Below are positions 8,542-16,591 of a DNA stretch of 31,575 nt, one piece after another (position 1 is the stretch's first letter; every line of letters begins with the position of its first letter). Location of the stretch: the NCBI GenBank assembly GCA_012800155.1, contig JAAZJX010000009.1:1-31575 (forward strand), read 5' to 3'. The stretch comes from Candidatus Magasanikiibacteriota bacterium. Its GTDB lineage: Bacteria; Patescibacteriota; Patescibacteriia; Magasanikbacterales; UBA922. The notes beneath the pieces were generated by a model. It did not search any database. It was not told where the DNA came from and saw only the letters and a list, made by a program, of their open reading frames with translations. The translations under genes were made by a program, and so were the position numbers.

Positions 8542-9996
8542 ATGTCATTTGTAAAAAAAGAAAAAAAAGTAATTTGGCCTTATATTTTAATTATTTTTTT
8601 AATTATTTTTTTAGGTTTGTTATATTGGAGCTATGTATTTGTAAAGAATTTAACTCCAGAAAAGATTTTACAATCAAATATTGTTAAACAAGAATTAGGT
8701 CAAGAAAAAACAGATTTCTATTTATCTTTAGCAAGATTTTTGGGTTTTGACAATCCTAAGACTTATTTAATTTTATTTCAAAATAATACAGAATTGCGTC
8801 CCGGTGGGGGTTTTATTGGAGTATATGCAATTTTGAAAGTTAATAAAGGACATTTAGAAATAATTACTATTGATGGTACTGAAAATTTAGACAGAAATGC
8901 TCCAGCGGAATGGAAACCGATTCCTCCAGAAATAATTTCGAAACATTTAAAAGTAGATCGTTGGTATTTTCGTGATAGTAATTGGTCCCCAGATTTTTCA
9001 GAAAGCGCTAAAAAAGCTTTAGAGTTTTATAAAGCAGAAGGAGGTGTAGAAGCTGAAAATATTAATGTTGTGATAGCTTTTACTCCTACTGTATTAGAAA
9101 AATTATTGGAAATTACAGGAAGTTTTGTGGTAAATGGTATTGAATTTAAAGCTGAAAATGTTATTGAGAAATTAGAATATGAAGTAGAGTATGGTTATGC
9201 TAAAAGTGGTATAGCTTTTACTGATCGTAAAAAAATTATTCGTCCGTTTATGAATGTGTTATTGGAACATTTACAAATGAATTTGTTTGATAATTTACAT
9301 AATTATGAGAATTTGTTTAAAGAAATGATAAAACAAAAACAAATTGTTTTTTATTCTACAGAAGCTGATTGGCAAAAAAATATAGAAGATAATAAATGGG
9401 ATGGTAAGTTAGATAATACTTATTCAGATTATTTATTATGGGTAGATGCTAATTTAGCTTCACTTAAAACAGATCATGCTATCAAAAGAGAATTAAAATA
9501 TTCTATTCGTCCTCAAGATGATAGATATATTGCTACTGTAGAAATGATTTATAATCATAAGGGAGTTTTTGATTGGCGTACTTCTAGATATAGAACTTAT
9601 GCTCGTATTTTTGTACCAATTGGATCAGAATGGATTTCTACTAAAGGAGCGATGAATTGGGATAGAACAGAGGAGGCAGGAACAACTGATATAGGAGTTG
9701 AATTAAATAGACAATGGTTTGGAGCTTTTATTTCAATTGAACCGGGGAAAAAAGATAGTTTGATATTTGAATATTATTTACCAAAAGAAATTAAGGAACA
9801 AATTGATAAAGGACAATATGACTTGTCTATTCAGAAACAATTAGGTACAATAGATCATACCTTGACTTTAGATTTAGATTTTGCTAAAAATATAATCAAA
9901 GCTGTTCCTGCAGAAAATAGTGATGATTGGGGTGATAATTTTTATAAGATAAAAACAGATCTAACAGTAGATCGGTATTTTGTAGTCAATTTTTAA
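8542..9996 (+). CDS. DUF4012 family membrane-anchored protein
   Basis: 484 residues from the ATG at 8542, which follows the GT2 stop by 4 bp and puts one transmembrane helix (about residues 12-34) at the N-terminus. An upstream in-frame ATG at 8449 would overlap the GT2 gene by about 90 bp and bury the helix, so it is less likely. The hallmark FQNNTELRPGGGFIG of DUF4012 is present at about residues 77-91, followed by a long extracytoplasmic region. The family is abundant in CPR bacteria and some Gram-positives; its biochemical function is not established, but it is repeatedly linked to surface polysaccharide genes. Its position between a GT2 gene and mreB supports an envelope role. Confidence 0.88.
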   Translation: MSFVKKEKKVIWPYILIIFLIIFLGLLYWSYVFVKNLTPEKILQSNIVKQELGQEKTDFYLSLARFLGFDNPKTYLILFQNNTELRPGGGFIGVYAILKVNKGHLEIITIDGTENLDRNAPAEWKPIPPEIISKHLKVDRWYFRDSNWSPDFSESAKKALEFYKAEGGVEAENINVVIAFTPTVLEKLLEITGSFVVNGIEFKAENVIEKLEYEVEYGYAKSGIAFTDRKKIIRPFMNVLLEHLQMNLFDNLHNYENLFKEMIKQKQIVFYSTEADWQKNIEDNKWDGKLDNTYSDYLLWVDANLASLKTDHAIKRELKYSIRPQDDRYIATVEMIYNHKGVFDWRTSRYRTYARIFVPIGSEWISTKGAMNWDRTEEAGTTDIGVELNRQWFGAFISIEPGKKDSLIFEYYLPKEIKEQIDKGQYDLSIQKQLGTIDHTLTLDLDFAKNIIKAVPAENSDDWGDNFYKIKTDLTVDRYFVVNF

Positions 9997-10008
9997 TTTT
10001 TTTAAATT

Positions 10009-11016
10009 ATGATAATAAAGAAAGTGGCCATTGATCTTGGTACTACAAATGTTCTAGTTCATGTTCCTAAGAATGGTATTGTTGTTAATGAGCCTTCAGT
10101 TGTGGCTATTTCTAAAGTAGATAAAAAAGTTTTAGCAGTTGGTTTTGAAGCTAAAGATATGATTGGAAGAACTCCAGATACGATTGTTGCTGAAAGACCT
10201 TTGAAAGATGGAGTTATTGCAAATTATCATACTACTGAAGCTATGATACGCTATTTTATTAATAAAGCTCTTGGAGGAGTGAGATTATTTCGTCCAGAAG
10301 TGATGATTGCTGTGCCTGCTGGTATTACTTCTACAGAAAGAAGAGCAGTGATTGATGCGGCAGTTTCAGCTGGCGCTCGCGCTGCTTATATTATCAAAGA
10401 ACCTATTGTAGCTGCGATTGGGGCTGATATTCCTATTGGTTCAGCTTCTGGTCATATGATTATTGATATTGGTGGAGGAACAGCAGAAATTGCTGTTATA
10501 TCTTTGGGTGGAATTGTTTCTTGGGGTTCAGTTCGAGTTGGTGGTAATTGTTTTGATGCTTCTATTCAAGAATATATTCGTCGTAAATATGGTTTAGCAA
10601 TAGGTGAACGTACTGCAGAAGCAATAAAAATTAAAGTTGGTTCAGCTATGTTTATGAATAAACCATTGACTATGGAAATAAAAGGAAGAGAAATGATTTC
10701 TGGTTTACCAAGAATTATAGAAGTTAATTCTGATGATGTGACTCAAGCTTTGGAACATGATATGGAAAATTTAGTTGAAGCAGTAAAACAAGTTTTACAT
10801 GATACTCCACCAGAATTATCAGCTGATGTGATGGACAAAGGTATTATTATGTCAGGTGGTTCTAGTTTATTAAGAAATTTAGATGAACTTATTTCTCAAG
10901 CTACTGGTGTACCATGTTTTATGGCTGATGATCCTTTATTATGTGTAGTAAGAGGTACAGGTATTGCTTTAGAAAATTTAGAAAGTTATAAACGATCAAT
11001 TTTAGCAACAAAATAA
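10009..11016 (+). CDS. mreB: Rod-shape-determining actin homologue MreB
   Basis: 335 residues, full length for MreB. The actin-fold phosphate-1 loop (AIDLGTTN), the connect region, phosphate-2 (IDIGGGTAEIAV) and the adenosine motif (MSGGSSLLR) are in order. MreB forms membrane-associated filaments that direct peptidoglycan synthesis. It starts 12 bp after the DUF4012 gene and continues the envelope operon. No mreC, mreD or rodA is visible here, so partners would have to be encoded elsewhere. An MreB-like paralogue (Mbl) cannot be distinguished by sequence alone. Confidence 0.95.
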   Translation: MIIKKVAIDLGTTNVLVHVPKNGIVVNEPSVVAISKVDKKVLAVGFEAKDMIGRTPDTIVAERPLKDGVIANYHTTEAMIRYFINKALGGVRLFRPEVMIAVPAGITSTERRAVIDAAVSAGARAAYIIKEPIVAAIGADIPIGSASGHMIIDIGGGTAEIAVISLGGIVSWGSVRVGGNCFDASIQEYIRRKYGLAIGERTAEAIKIKVGSAMFMNKPLTMEIKGREMISGLPRIIEVNSDDVTQALEHDMENLVEAVKQVLHDTPPELSADVMDKGIIMSGGSSLLRNLDELISQATGVPCFMADDPLLCVVRGTGIALENLESYKRSILATK

Positions 11017-11032
11017 TACTTATTTTAGTATT

Positions 11033-11794
11033 ATGATTATTGGTATAGACGCTTCACGCGCTAATAACAATCAGCGAACAGGAGTAGAAGAATATGCTTT
11101 TCAGCTTATTCAAAATTTGAAAATTTTAATACCCGAAAATATTCGGGTTATTTTGTATACGGATAAACCTTTACAAAATGAATTAGCTGAATTACCAATG
11201 AATTGGACACAAAAAGTACTCAAGTGGCCACCCAAAAGATTGTGGACACAGTTTAGATTGAGTTGGGAAATGTTTTTTAATAAACCAGATGTTTTGTTTA
11301 TTCCTGCTCATGTAGCACCAATTATTCATCCGCAAAAAACAGTGATGACTATTCATGATATTGCGGCTGTTCGTTTTCCTAAAAGTTATAATTGGTTTGA
11401 AAGATGGTATAGTATTTGGAGTGCAAAATATGCAATGAAAAATTTATGGAAAATAATTGTACCTAGTAAATTTGTTAAAACAGAAATTATTTCTATTTTG
11501 GGAACTAAGAATCAAGAAAAAATAAAAGTTATTTATCATGGTTATAATAAAAATTATCAAGAAAAAGAAAATAATAAAATAATTTTAGAAAAGTATAATT
11601 TACCAAAAGCTTATTTAATTAGTGTTGGTAGATTAGAGGAAAAGAAAAATACAGTTGGTATTATTCAAGCTTTTGAAAAATTAAAAATGTTTTCAGGTTA
11701 TGAAGATTTAAATTTAGTTTTAGTAGGGAAACCAGGGTTTGGTTATCAAAAAGTAAAAAAAATTATTGAAAACAGTTTTTTAAAAAAGAAATAA
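11033..11794 (+). CDS. GT4 glycosyltransferase, N-terminal part (0 frame)
   Basis: 253 codons encode the N-terminal Rossmann domain and the start of the C-terminal domain of a GT-B glycosyltransferase of family GT4: MIIGIDASRANNNQRTGVEE at the start, an IHD motif, a SKF segment, and SVGRLEEKKN beginning the second domain. It stops at TAA (11792-11794), just where the conserved (I/V)xxTGxV...L strand should follow; that strand is encoded in the -1 frame. Joined by a -1 shift at the A AAA AAG site, the product would be about 369 residues, a normal GT4 length. Alternatives are a real one-base deletion or a homopolymer sequencing error. The donor-binding E-x7-E region lies in the downstream piece, so this piece alone should be inactive. 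Confidence 0.85.
   Translation: MIIGIDASRANNNQRTGVEEYAFQLIQNLKILIPENIRVILYTDKPLQNELAELPMNWTQKVLKWPPKRLWTQFRLSWEMFFNKPDVLFIPAHVAPIIHPQKTVMTIHDIAAVRFPKSYNWFERWYSIWSAKYAMKNLWKIIVPSKFVKTEIISILGTKNQEKIKVIYHGYNKNYQEKENNKIILEKYNLPKAYLISVGRLEEKKNTVGIIQAFEKLKMFSGYEDLNLVLVGKPGFGYQKVKKIIENSFLKKK
11776..11788 (+). other. Double slippery sequence, candidate -1 frameshift site
   Basis: Read in the 0 frame of the GT4 gene the codons run agT TTT TTA AAA AAG AAA TAA. Two heptamers of the X XXY YYZ type overlap: T TTT TTA (11776-11782) and A AAA AAG (11782-11788), the latter being the known dnaX-type shift site. A -1 slip on A AAA AAG resumes at GAA (11788) and enters the downstream GT4 frame exactly. A stop follows two codons later in frame 0. 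Downstream, CTGGT (11801) can pair with ACCAG (11826), but this 5-bp stem is weak and no upstream Shine-Dalgarno stimulator is evident. Confidence 0.5.
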
Positions 11795-12141
11795 TTATAA
11801 CTGGTTGGGTGGATGAAGAAGATTTACCAGAGATAATAAAAAATGCTAAAATTTTTGTTTTTCCTAGTTTTTATGAAGGTTTTGGTCTTCCTATTTTAGA
11901 AGCTTTTACTTTGGGAGTACCTGTTATTGCTTCTTCTAATAATTGTTTGAAAGAGATTGGTGAACAAGGTTGTTTATATGTTGATCCACAAAATATTGCT
12001 GAAATTACTGAGACTATTCATAAATTATTGAATGATTCAGAATTAAGAAATAAATTAATTATTTTAGGAAAAGAGAGATTAAACAATTTTAGTTGGAAAA
12101 AATCAGCTCAAGAAACTTGTGAGTTATTACTTTCAAAATAA
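11788..12141 (+). CDS. GT4 glycosyltransferase, C-terminal part (-1 frame)
   Basis: 117 residues, counted from the point where a -1 shift would enter; this frame is open from 11770, with a GTG at 11809 as the only nearby start-like codon. The sequence EIIITGWVDEEDLPEI followed by KIFVFPSFYEGFGLPILEAF is the conserved GT4 donor-binding half, with the E-x7-E pair in EGFGLPILE. It cannot fold as an enzyme alone, so it is either expressed as a fusion by frameshifting, or is the 3' half of a pseudogene or of a sequencing artefact. No ribosome site precedes the GTG. It ends 45 bp before holB. Confidence 0.82.
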   Translation, partial: EIIITGWVDEEDLPEIIKNAKIFVFPSFYEGFGLPILEAFTLGVPVIASSNNCLKEIGEQGCLYVDPQNIAEITETIHKLLNDSELRNKLIILGKERLNNFSWKKSAQETCELLLSK

Positions 12142-12150
12142 AAATAAAAG

Positions 12151-12179
12151 TTGAGATTTTTGTTTGAGTGTGCTATTTT
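12151..12179 (+). promoter_or_regulatory. Putative promoter giving a leaderless holB mRNA
   Basis: TTGAGA (12151-12156), 17 nt, then an extended -10 TGCTATTTT (12171-12179). Initiation about 7 nt downstream would fall at or next to the holB ATG (12187). A better-looking TATAAT at 12179-12184 is too close to the ATG and has no matching -35 box. Confidence 0.45.
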
Positions 12180-12186
12180 ATAATAT

Positions 12187-13086
12187 ATGACTGAAAAGAT
12201 AATTGGACACAATCAAATTGTTAATTTTTTTACTAAAGTTATTGATAATGTTAGTTTGAGTCATGCTTATTGTTTTGTTGGACCTGAACATGTTGGTAAG
12301 AGAAAAGTAGCAGAATATTTAGCAAGTAAAATTTTAGAAGTAAAAATAGAAAAGTTGTATTATAATTTTGATTTTGTTTTTGTAGATCAAGAATTAGATG
12401 AAAAAACAGAAAAAACTAAAAAAGATATAACAGTAAAACAAATTCGTCTTTTGCGTGACCAATTGTCCAAGAGATCTTATGCTGGTGGTTATAAAGTAGC
12501 TATAATAAACAATGCTGAAAAAATGAATAGTGAAGCTGCTAATGCTTTGTTGAAGACTTTGGAAGAGCCGGCTGAAAAAACTATAATTTTATTATTAACC
12601 AAAGATGAAAAACAATTACCAGAAACAATTATTTCTCGTTCTCAAATAATAAATTTTTTTCCAGTTAAAAATGAAGATATAAAATTTGAATTAGCAAAAA
12701 AATATGAAAAAGAAAAAGTAGCAGAAGTAGTAGAATTGTGTAATGGTTTACCTGGTTTGGCAATAAAATGGTTAGAAGATAAAGAAATTTTTAGTGAATA
12801 TAAAAAGGAAATTAATAGATTTAAATCTTTGTTTGGTGAACCATTTTATAAAAAATTATCTATTGTAGAAGATTTATTTGGTGATAAGACAGATCATATT
12901 GCCACTAGACAATATCTTTTGAAAGTATTAGATATTTGGCAATTAGAATTGATTAATAATTACCCTAAAAATAAAAATGTAAATCATGTATTTTTACAAG
13001 ATCAAATTTTTTCTACTAAAAATTTATTATTAAAAAATGTTCATCCTAGATTGTTAGTAGAAAATATTTTATTAAATATTCCTTAA
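12187..13086 (+). CDS. holB: DNA polymerase III clamp-loader subunit delta' (HolB)
   Basis: 299 residues. An AAA+ RuvB-like clamp-loader fold: a Walker-A-like loop G32-PEHV-G37-K38-R39 with Arg instead of Ser/Thr, as in the non-hydrolysing delta' subunit, then LKTLEEP at 122-128 and the SRS segment (150-152) that corresponds to the SRC arginine-finger motif. The cysteines of the delta' zinc module are missing between residues 45 and 85. The subunit helps load the sliding clamp during replication. The gene lies between the GT4 gene and a lipoprotein gene, probably with its own promoter. A DnaX-like protein is less likely because it would carry an intact Walker A and be longer. Confidence 0.87.
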   Translation: MTEKIIGHNQIVNFFTKVIDNVSLSHAYCFVGPEHVGKRKVAEYLASKILEVKIEKLYYNFDFVFVDQELDEKTEKTKKDITVKQIRLLRDQLSKRSYAGGYKVAIINNAEKMNSEAANALLKTLEEPAEKTIILLLTKDEKQLPETIISRSQIINFFPVKNEDIKFELAKKYEKEKVAEVVELCNGLPGLAIKWLEDKEIFSEYKKEINRFKSLFGEPFYKKLSIVEDLFGDKTDHIATRQYLLKVLDIWQLELINNYPKNKNVNHVFLQDQIFSTKNLLLKNVHPRLLVENILLNIP

Positions 13087-13105
13087 TTTTTTTAATTTTA
13101 TTAAT

Positions 13106-14221
13106 ATGAAAAAAAGATGGCTATTATTATCTTTAGCAACAATTTTTCTTTTTGTAGGAGCTGGTTGTGTTTCTCTAAGTAGTAATAAACCTAAAACTAC
13201 TGGCACAGCGGGAATTTATGCTTCTTCTGATAGAGGAGATAGTTGGCAAATTATTTCTAATTTAGTAACTGCAGAAGGAATAAAAAGTATTTCTAATGTA
13301 AATATTTATAAAATTTTTACTGATCCGCAAGATCCGCAAGCAATGTATTTAGGAACTAGAGAAAATGGTTTGTTTTATACTTATGATGGTGGTAGATCTT
13401 GGCAAAGACCAGCTTCAAGTGCTGTTTCTAATGGTTTTATTTACAGTATTGCTGTTCATCCTCAAGATAAATGTACAATTATGGCGACTAATGGTAGACA
13501 GGTTTTCAAAACTATTGATTGTAGTCGTTCTTGGGAAGAAGTTTATCGTGAATCTCGATCTAATGTGCTTATTTATAGTTTGGCTTATAATTATGCTACC
13601 TCTTATCGTTTATATTTAGCAGAAAGTAATGGAGATGTTTTGCAGACTAGTGATGGAGGAAACAGTTGGAGTGTGGCTAATAGATTTCGTACTCGTTTAT
13701 CAGAAATATATACAGATAAATTTGATGGCAATGTGATTTATGTGGTTACTAGAGAAAATGGTCTTTATCGTTCTGAAGATGAAGGAACTACTTGGGTTTC
13801 TCTTCAAGATAAAATGAAAAATTTTTCTGGTTCTTCTGAATATCGTCGTTTTGTTATGAGTGCTACTACTCCAAATAAAATTTATTGGATTTCTACTTAT
13901 GGAGTTTTAGTATCTATGGATAGAGGAGATAGTTGGCAAGCAATGAAATTAATTACTCCTCCGGGTAGTGCTGATATTTATGGATTTGCTGTTAATCCAA
14001 AAAATGAAAATGAGATTTATTATACTGCTACTATTAATAGTCGTTCTACTTTTTACAAGAGTATTGATGGTGGAGAAAATTGGGTGACTAAGAAATTGCC
14101 AACTGGACAATTACCAGTAACAATGTTGGTTCATCCAGAAAAAGAAAATTTAATTTATTTAGGTTTTACTGTACCTCCACAATCAAAATCAAATTCATCT
14201 AATGCATTTTTAAGTAATTAA
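13106..14221 (+). CDS. Lipoprotein with seven BNR-type beta-propeller repeats
   Basis: 371 residues. A lipoprotein signal peptide ends in VGAGC (Cys21). Seven Asp-box repeats of the S/T-x-D-x-G-x-[ST]-W type follow: SSDRGDSW, TYDGGRSW, TIDCSRSW, TSDGGNSW, SEDEGTTW, SMDRGDSW and SIDGGENW. Their number and spacing suggest one seven-bladed propeller like those of sortilin/VPS10 or photosystem II assembly factor YCF48 proteins. No sialidase catalytic Arg triad can be recognised, so binding rather than hydrolysis is more likely. The third repeat has Cys and Ser in place of the usual Gly positions. It begins 19 bp after holB and is followed within 10 bp by frr. Confidence 0.82.
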   Translation: MKKRWLLLSLATIFLFVGAGCVSLSSNKPKTTGTAGIYASSDRGDSWQIISNLVTAEGIKSISNVNIYKIFTDPQDPQAMYLGTRENGLFYTYDGGRSWQRPASSAVSNGFIYSIAVHPQDKCTIMATNGRQVFKTIDCSRSWEEVYRESRSNVLIYSLAYNYATSYRLYLAESNGDVLQTSDGGNSWSVANRFRTRLSEIYTDKFDGNVIYVVTRENGLYRSEDEGTTWVSLQDKMKNFSGSSEYRRFVMSATTPNKIYWISTYGVLVSMDRGDSWQAMKLITPPGSADIYGFAVNPKNENEIYYTATINSRSTFYKSIDGGENWVTKKLPTGQLPVTMLVHPEKENLIYLGFTVPPQSKSNSSNAFLSN

Positions 14222-14230
14222 TATTTTTTT

Positions 14231-14782
14231 ATGGATAATTTAAATATTTATAAAGAAGATTTTGAAAAAGTAATTGATCATTTAAAAAATGATATTACTA
14301 GTTTGCGTACTGGTAGAGCTACACCAGCTTTGGTTGAAGATATTACTGTGGAAGCTTATGGTTCTAAACAAGCTTTAAAAACATTAGCTACAATTAATGT
14401 TCAAGATGCTAAAACTTTGGCTATTGATCCTTGGGATAAAAGTTTAATTCAGGCTATTGACAATGCTTTACGCAATTCTCAACTTGGTATCAATCCTGTT
14501 AATGATGGCAGATTGATTCGTTTGCCTTTACCAGATCTTACTCAAGAAAGAAGACAAGAATTGATAAAAGTTCTTCATCAAAAATTAGAAACAGCTCGTA
14601 TTTCTATTCGTAAAGTAAGAGAGGAAATTCGTGATAGTATTGATAAAAAAGAAAAAAATAAAGAAATAAGTGAAGATGAAAAATATAAATTACAAGATGA
14701 ATTAGAAAAATGGGTTAAAGATTATAATGAAAAAATCAAAGTTATTGGAGAAGAAAAAGAAAAAGAAATAAATACAATTTAA
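14231..14782 (+). CDS. frr: Ribosome recycling factor
   Basis: 183 residues, close to the family norm of 185. The conserved LRTGRATP segment (residues 26-33), INPVNDGRLIRLPLPDLTQERR and the C-terminal KVREEIRDS helix are all present. RRF works with EF-G to split the post-termination ribosome. The gene closes the operon: a strong terminator hairpin lies 18 bp after the stop. pyrH and tsf, frequent neighbours of frr elsewhere, are not present. Confidence 0.97.
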   Translation: MDNLNIYKEDFEKVIDHLKNDITSLRTGRATPALVEDITVEAYGSKQALKTLATINVQDAKTLAIDPWDKSLIQAIDNALRNSQLGINPVNDGRLIRLPLPDLTQERRQELIKVLHQKLETARISIRKVREEIRDSIDKKEKNKEISEDEKYKLQDELEKWVKDYNEKIKVIGEEKEKEINTI

Positions 14783-14800
14783 CAAACAATAAATATTATT

Positions 14801-14833
14801 AAAACCATTAGTTAAGCACTAATGGTTTTTTAT
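14801..14833 (+). terminator. Intrinsic terminator after frr
   Basis: AAAACCATTAG (14801-14811) pairs perfectly with CTAATGGTTTT (14819-14829) around a 7-nt loop and runs into a T-rich tract. It separates frr from the glyS promoter. Confidence 0.85.
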
Positions 14834-14855
14834 TATACACAATCATTATTGTTTT

Positions 14856-14884
14856 TTGACATTTAGATGAAAAATTGTTAAAAT
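14856..14884 (+). promoter_or_regulatory. Sigma70-type promoter for glyS
   Basis: TTGACA (14856-14861), 17-nt spacer, TAAAAT (14879-14884). It lies directly after the frr terminator and about 30 nt before the glyS ATG, so it should drive glyS and the downstream genes. Confidence 0.8.
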
Positions 14885-14919
14885 ATTAACACTATTCAAG
14901 CTTTAATTTAGGTAATTTT

Positions 14920-16290
14920 ATGGATAATAAATTTGAAAAAGTAGTTTCTTTTGCTAAACGCCGGGGATTTATTTTTCAATCTTCAGAAATTTATGGAGGA
15001 CTTTCTTCTTGTTATGATTATGGTCCTTTGGGAGTGGAGCTAAAAAATAATGTTAAGCGTGCTTGGTGGAAAAAAACTGTACAAGAGAGAAATGATGTAG
15101 TAGGTCTTGATTCAGCTATTTTTATGCATCCCAAAGTTTGGGAAGCATCAGGACATATTGTTGGTTTTACTGATCCATTGGTAGATTGTAAGAAATGTAA
15201 AAAGCGTTGGCGAGCTGATAATCTTCTTGAAGTGAAGGGGATTAAGCCAATTTTTCAGCCAGGAGATTGGCAAAAAAATGATTTAAAATGTCCTGAATGT
15301 GGTGGAGAAATGACTGATGTGCGCAAATTTAATTTAATGTTTAAAACTCAGATGGGAGCAGTAGAAGAAGAGGCTAGTATGATTTATCTTCGTCCAGAAA
15401 CTTGTCAAGGAATTTATGTTAATTTTTTAAATATTCAACAGGCTATGCGAAAGAAATTGCCTTTTGGTGTAGCTCAGATTGGTAAGGCTTTTCGTAATGA
15501 AATTACTCCGGGCAATTTTATTTTTCGGACTCGTGAATTTGAACAAATGGAACAACAATATTTTATCAATCCCAAAGATAAGAAAAAGTATTTTGATATG
15601 TGGCAGGATGCTCGAATGAAATGGTATCAAGAGTTTGGAATTAAAAAAGAAAATCTTCGTTTTCGTGAACATGAAAAGAATGAGTTAGCTCATTATGCAA
15701 CCAGAGCTTTGGATATTGAATATAATTATCCCGGTTTAGGATTCAAAGAATTAGCAGGTGTTCATGATCGAGGTGATTGGGATCTATCTCGTCATAGTCA
15801 ATTTAGTGGTGCAGATTTGCAATATTTTGATCCAGAAACAAATGAAAAATTTATTCCTAATATTATAGAAACTTCTGATGGAGCAGATCGAGCAACTTTA
15901 GCATTTTTATTAGATGCTTATGATGAAGTAGAAACTAGAAGTGGAGAAGATAGTAAACATGAAAAAGAAATAGTATTGCGTTTACATAAAGATTTAGCAC
16001 CAATTAAAGTAGCTATTTTGCCTCTTTCCAAGAAAGAACCATTACAAAAATTAGCGCAAGAAATTCAGGCTACACTTTGGGAAAAGTGGATGACCCAATA
16101 TGATGAAACAGGTTCTATTGGAAAACGCTATCGTCGTCAAGATGAGATTGGTACACCATATTGTGTTACAGTTGATTTTGAATCTTTGGAAGATAAAAAA
16201 GTAACCGTGCGTGATCGAGATACAATGGAACAAGAAAGAATTGAAATTAGTCAATTAAAAAATTATTTATTAAGTAAATTTAATTTTTAA
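14920..16290 (+). CDS. glyQS: Glycyl-tRNA synthetase, single-chain (homodimeric type)
   Basis: 456 residues. This is the alpha2, archaeal/eukaryotic-like GlyRS rather than the bacterial alpha2beta2 enzyme. The N-terminal RRGFIFQSSEIYGG segment and a four-cysteine zinc site (C90, C93, C124, C127) are visible, as are class II motif 2 (FRNEITPGNFIFRTREFEQM at 191-210), the GDRATLAF-like motif 3 (here GADRATLAF) and a C-terminal anticodon-binding domain. It charges tRNA-Gly. It has its own promoter and no Shine-Dalgarno site. The single-chain form is widespread in CPR bacteria, Firmicutes and mycoplasmas. Confidence 0.96.
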   Translation: MDNKFEKVVSFAKRRGFIFQSSEIYGGLSSCYDYGPLGVELKNNVKRAWWKKTVQERNDVVGLDSAIFMHPKVWEASGHIVGFTDPLVDCKKCKKRWRADNLLEVKGIKPIFQPGDWQKNDLKCPECGGEMTDVRKFNLMFKTQMGAVEEEASMIYLRPETCQGIYVNFLNIQQAMRKKLPFGVAQIGKAFRNEITPGNFIFRTREFEQMEQQYFINPKDKKKYFDMWQDARMKWYQEFGIKKENLRFREHEKNELAHYATRALDIEYNYPGLGFKELAGVHDRGDWDLSRHSQFSGADLQYFDPETNEKFIPNIIETSDGADRATLAFLLDAYDEVETRSGEDSKHEKEIVLRLHKDLAPIKVAILPLSKKEPLQKLAQEIQATLWEKWMTQYDETGSIGKRYRRQDEIGTPYCVTVDFESLEDKKVTVRDRDTMEQERIEISQLKNYLLSKFNF

Positions 16291-16300
16291 TTTAAAAAAT

Positions 16301-16585
16301 ATGAAATATGAAAATCCTTCTAGACCAGGTAATCCTTTAATGGATGCTAGAAGAGAACAAATTACTATGGAATTACAAGAATTAGAAAATAAAATTGAGG
16401 GTTTATATTCTTTTTTAGGACAGATTTTAGGTGAAGATAAATTTGTTGTTACTACTAATGGAGAAGTAACAACAGAAGTTGATGAAATTACTTTAACACC
16501 TACTGAACAAAATGAATTAAATAAAATTAGAGAAGAAATGAAAAAATTATATCAAAGAAAAAAAGAATTACAGTTTGCTGGTTAA
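16301..16585 (+). CDS. Small coiled-coil protein, unknown function
   Basis: 94 residues, charged and predicted largely helical from heptad-like spacing of Leu/Ile in residues 20-45 and 64-92, with a short polar middle (GEDKFVVTTNGEVTTEVDE) likely to form a hairpin. No signal peptide or membrane segment. The start is 10 bp after glyS and the end 6 bp before the M16 protease gene, so it is translated within the operon. I do not recognise a family. Confidence 0.7.
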   Translation: MKYENPSRPGNPLMDARREQITMELQELENKIEGLYSFLGQILGEDKFVVTTNGEVTTEVDEITLTPTEQNELNKIREEMKKLYQRKKELQFAG

Positions 16586-16591
16586 TAAAAT

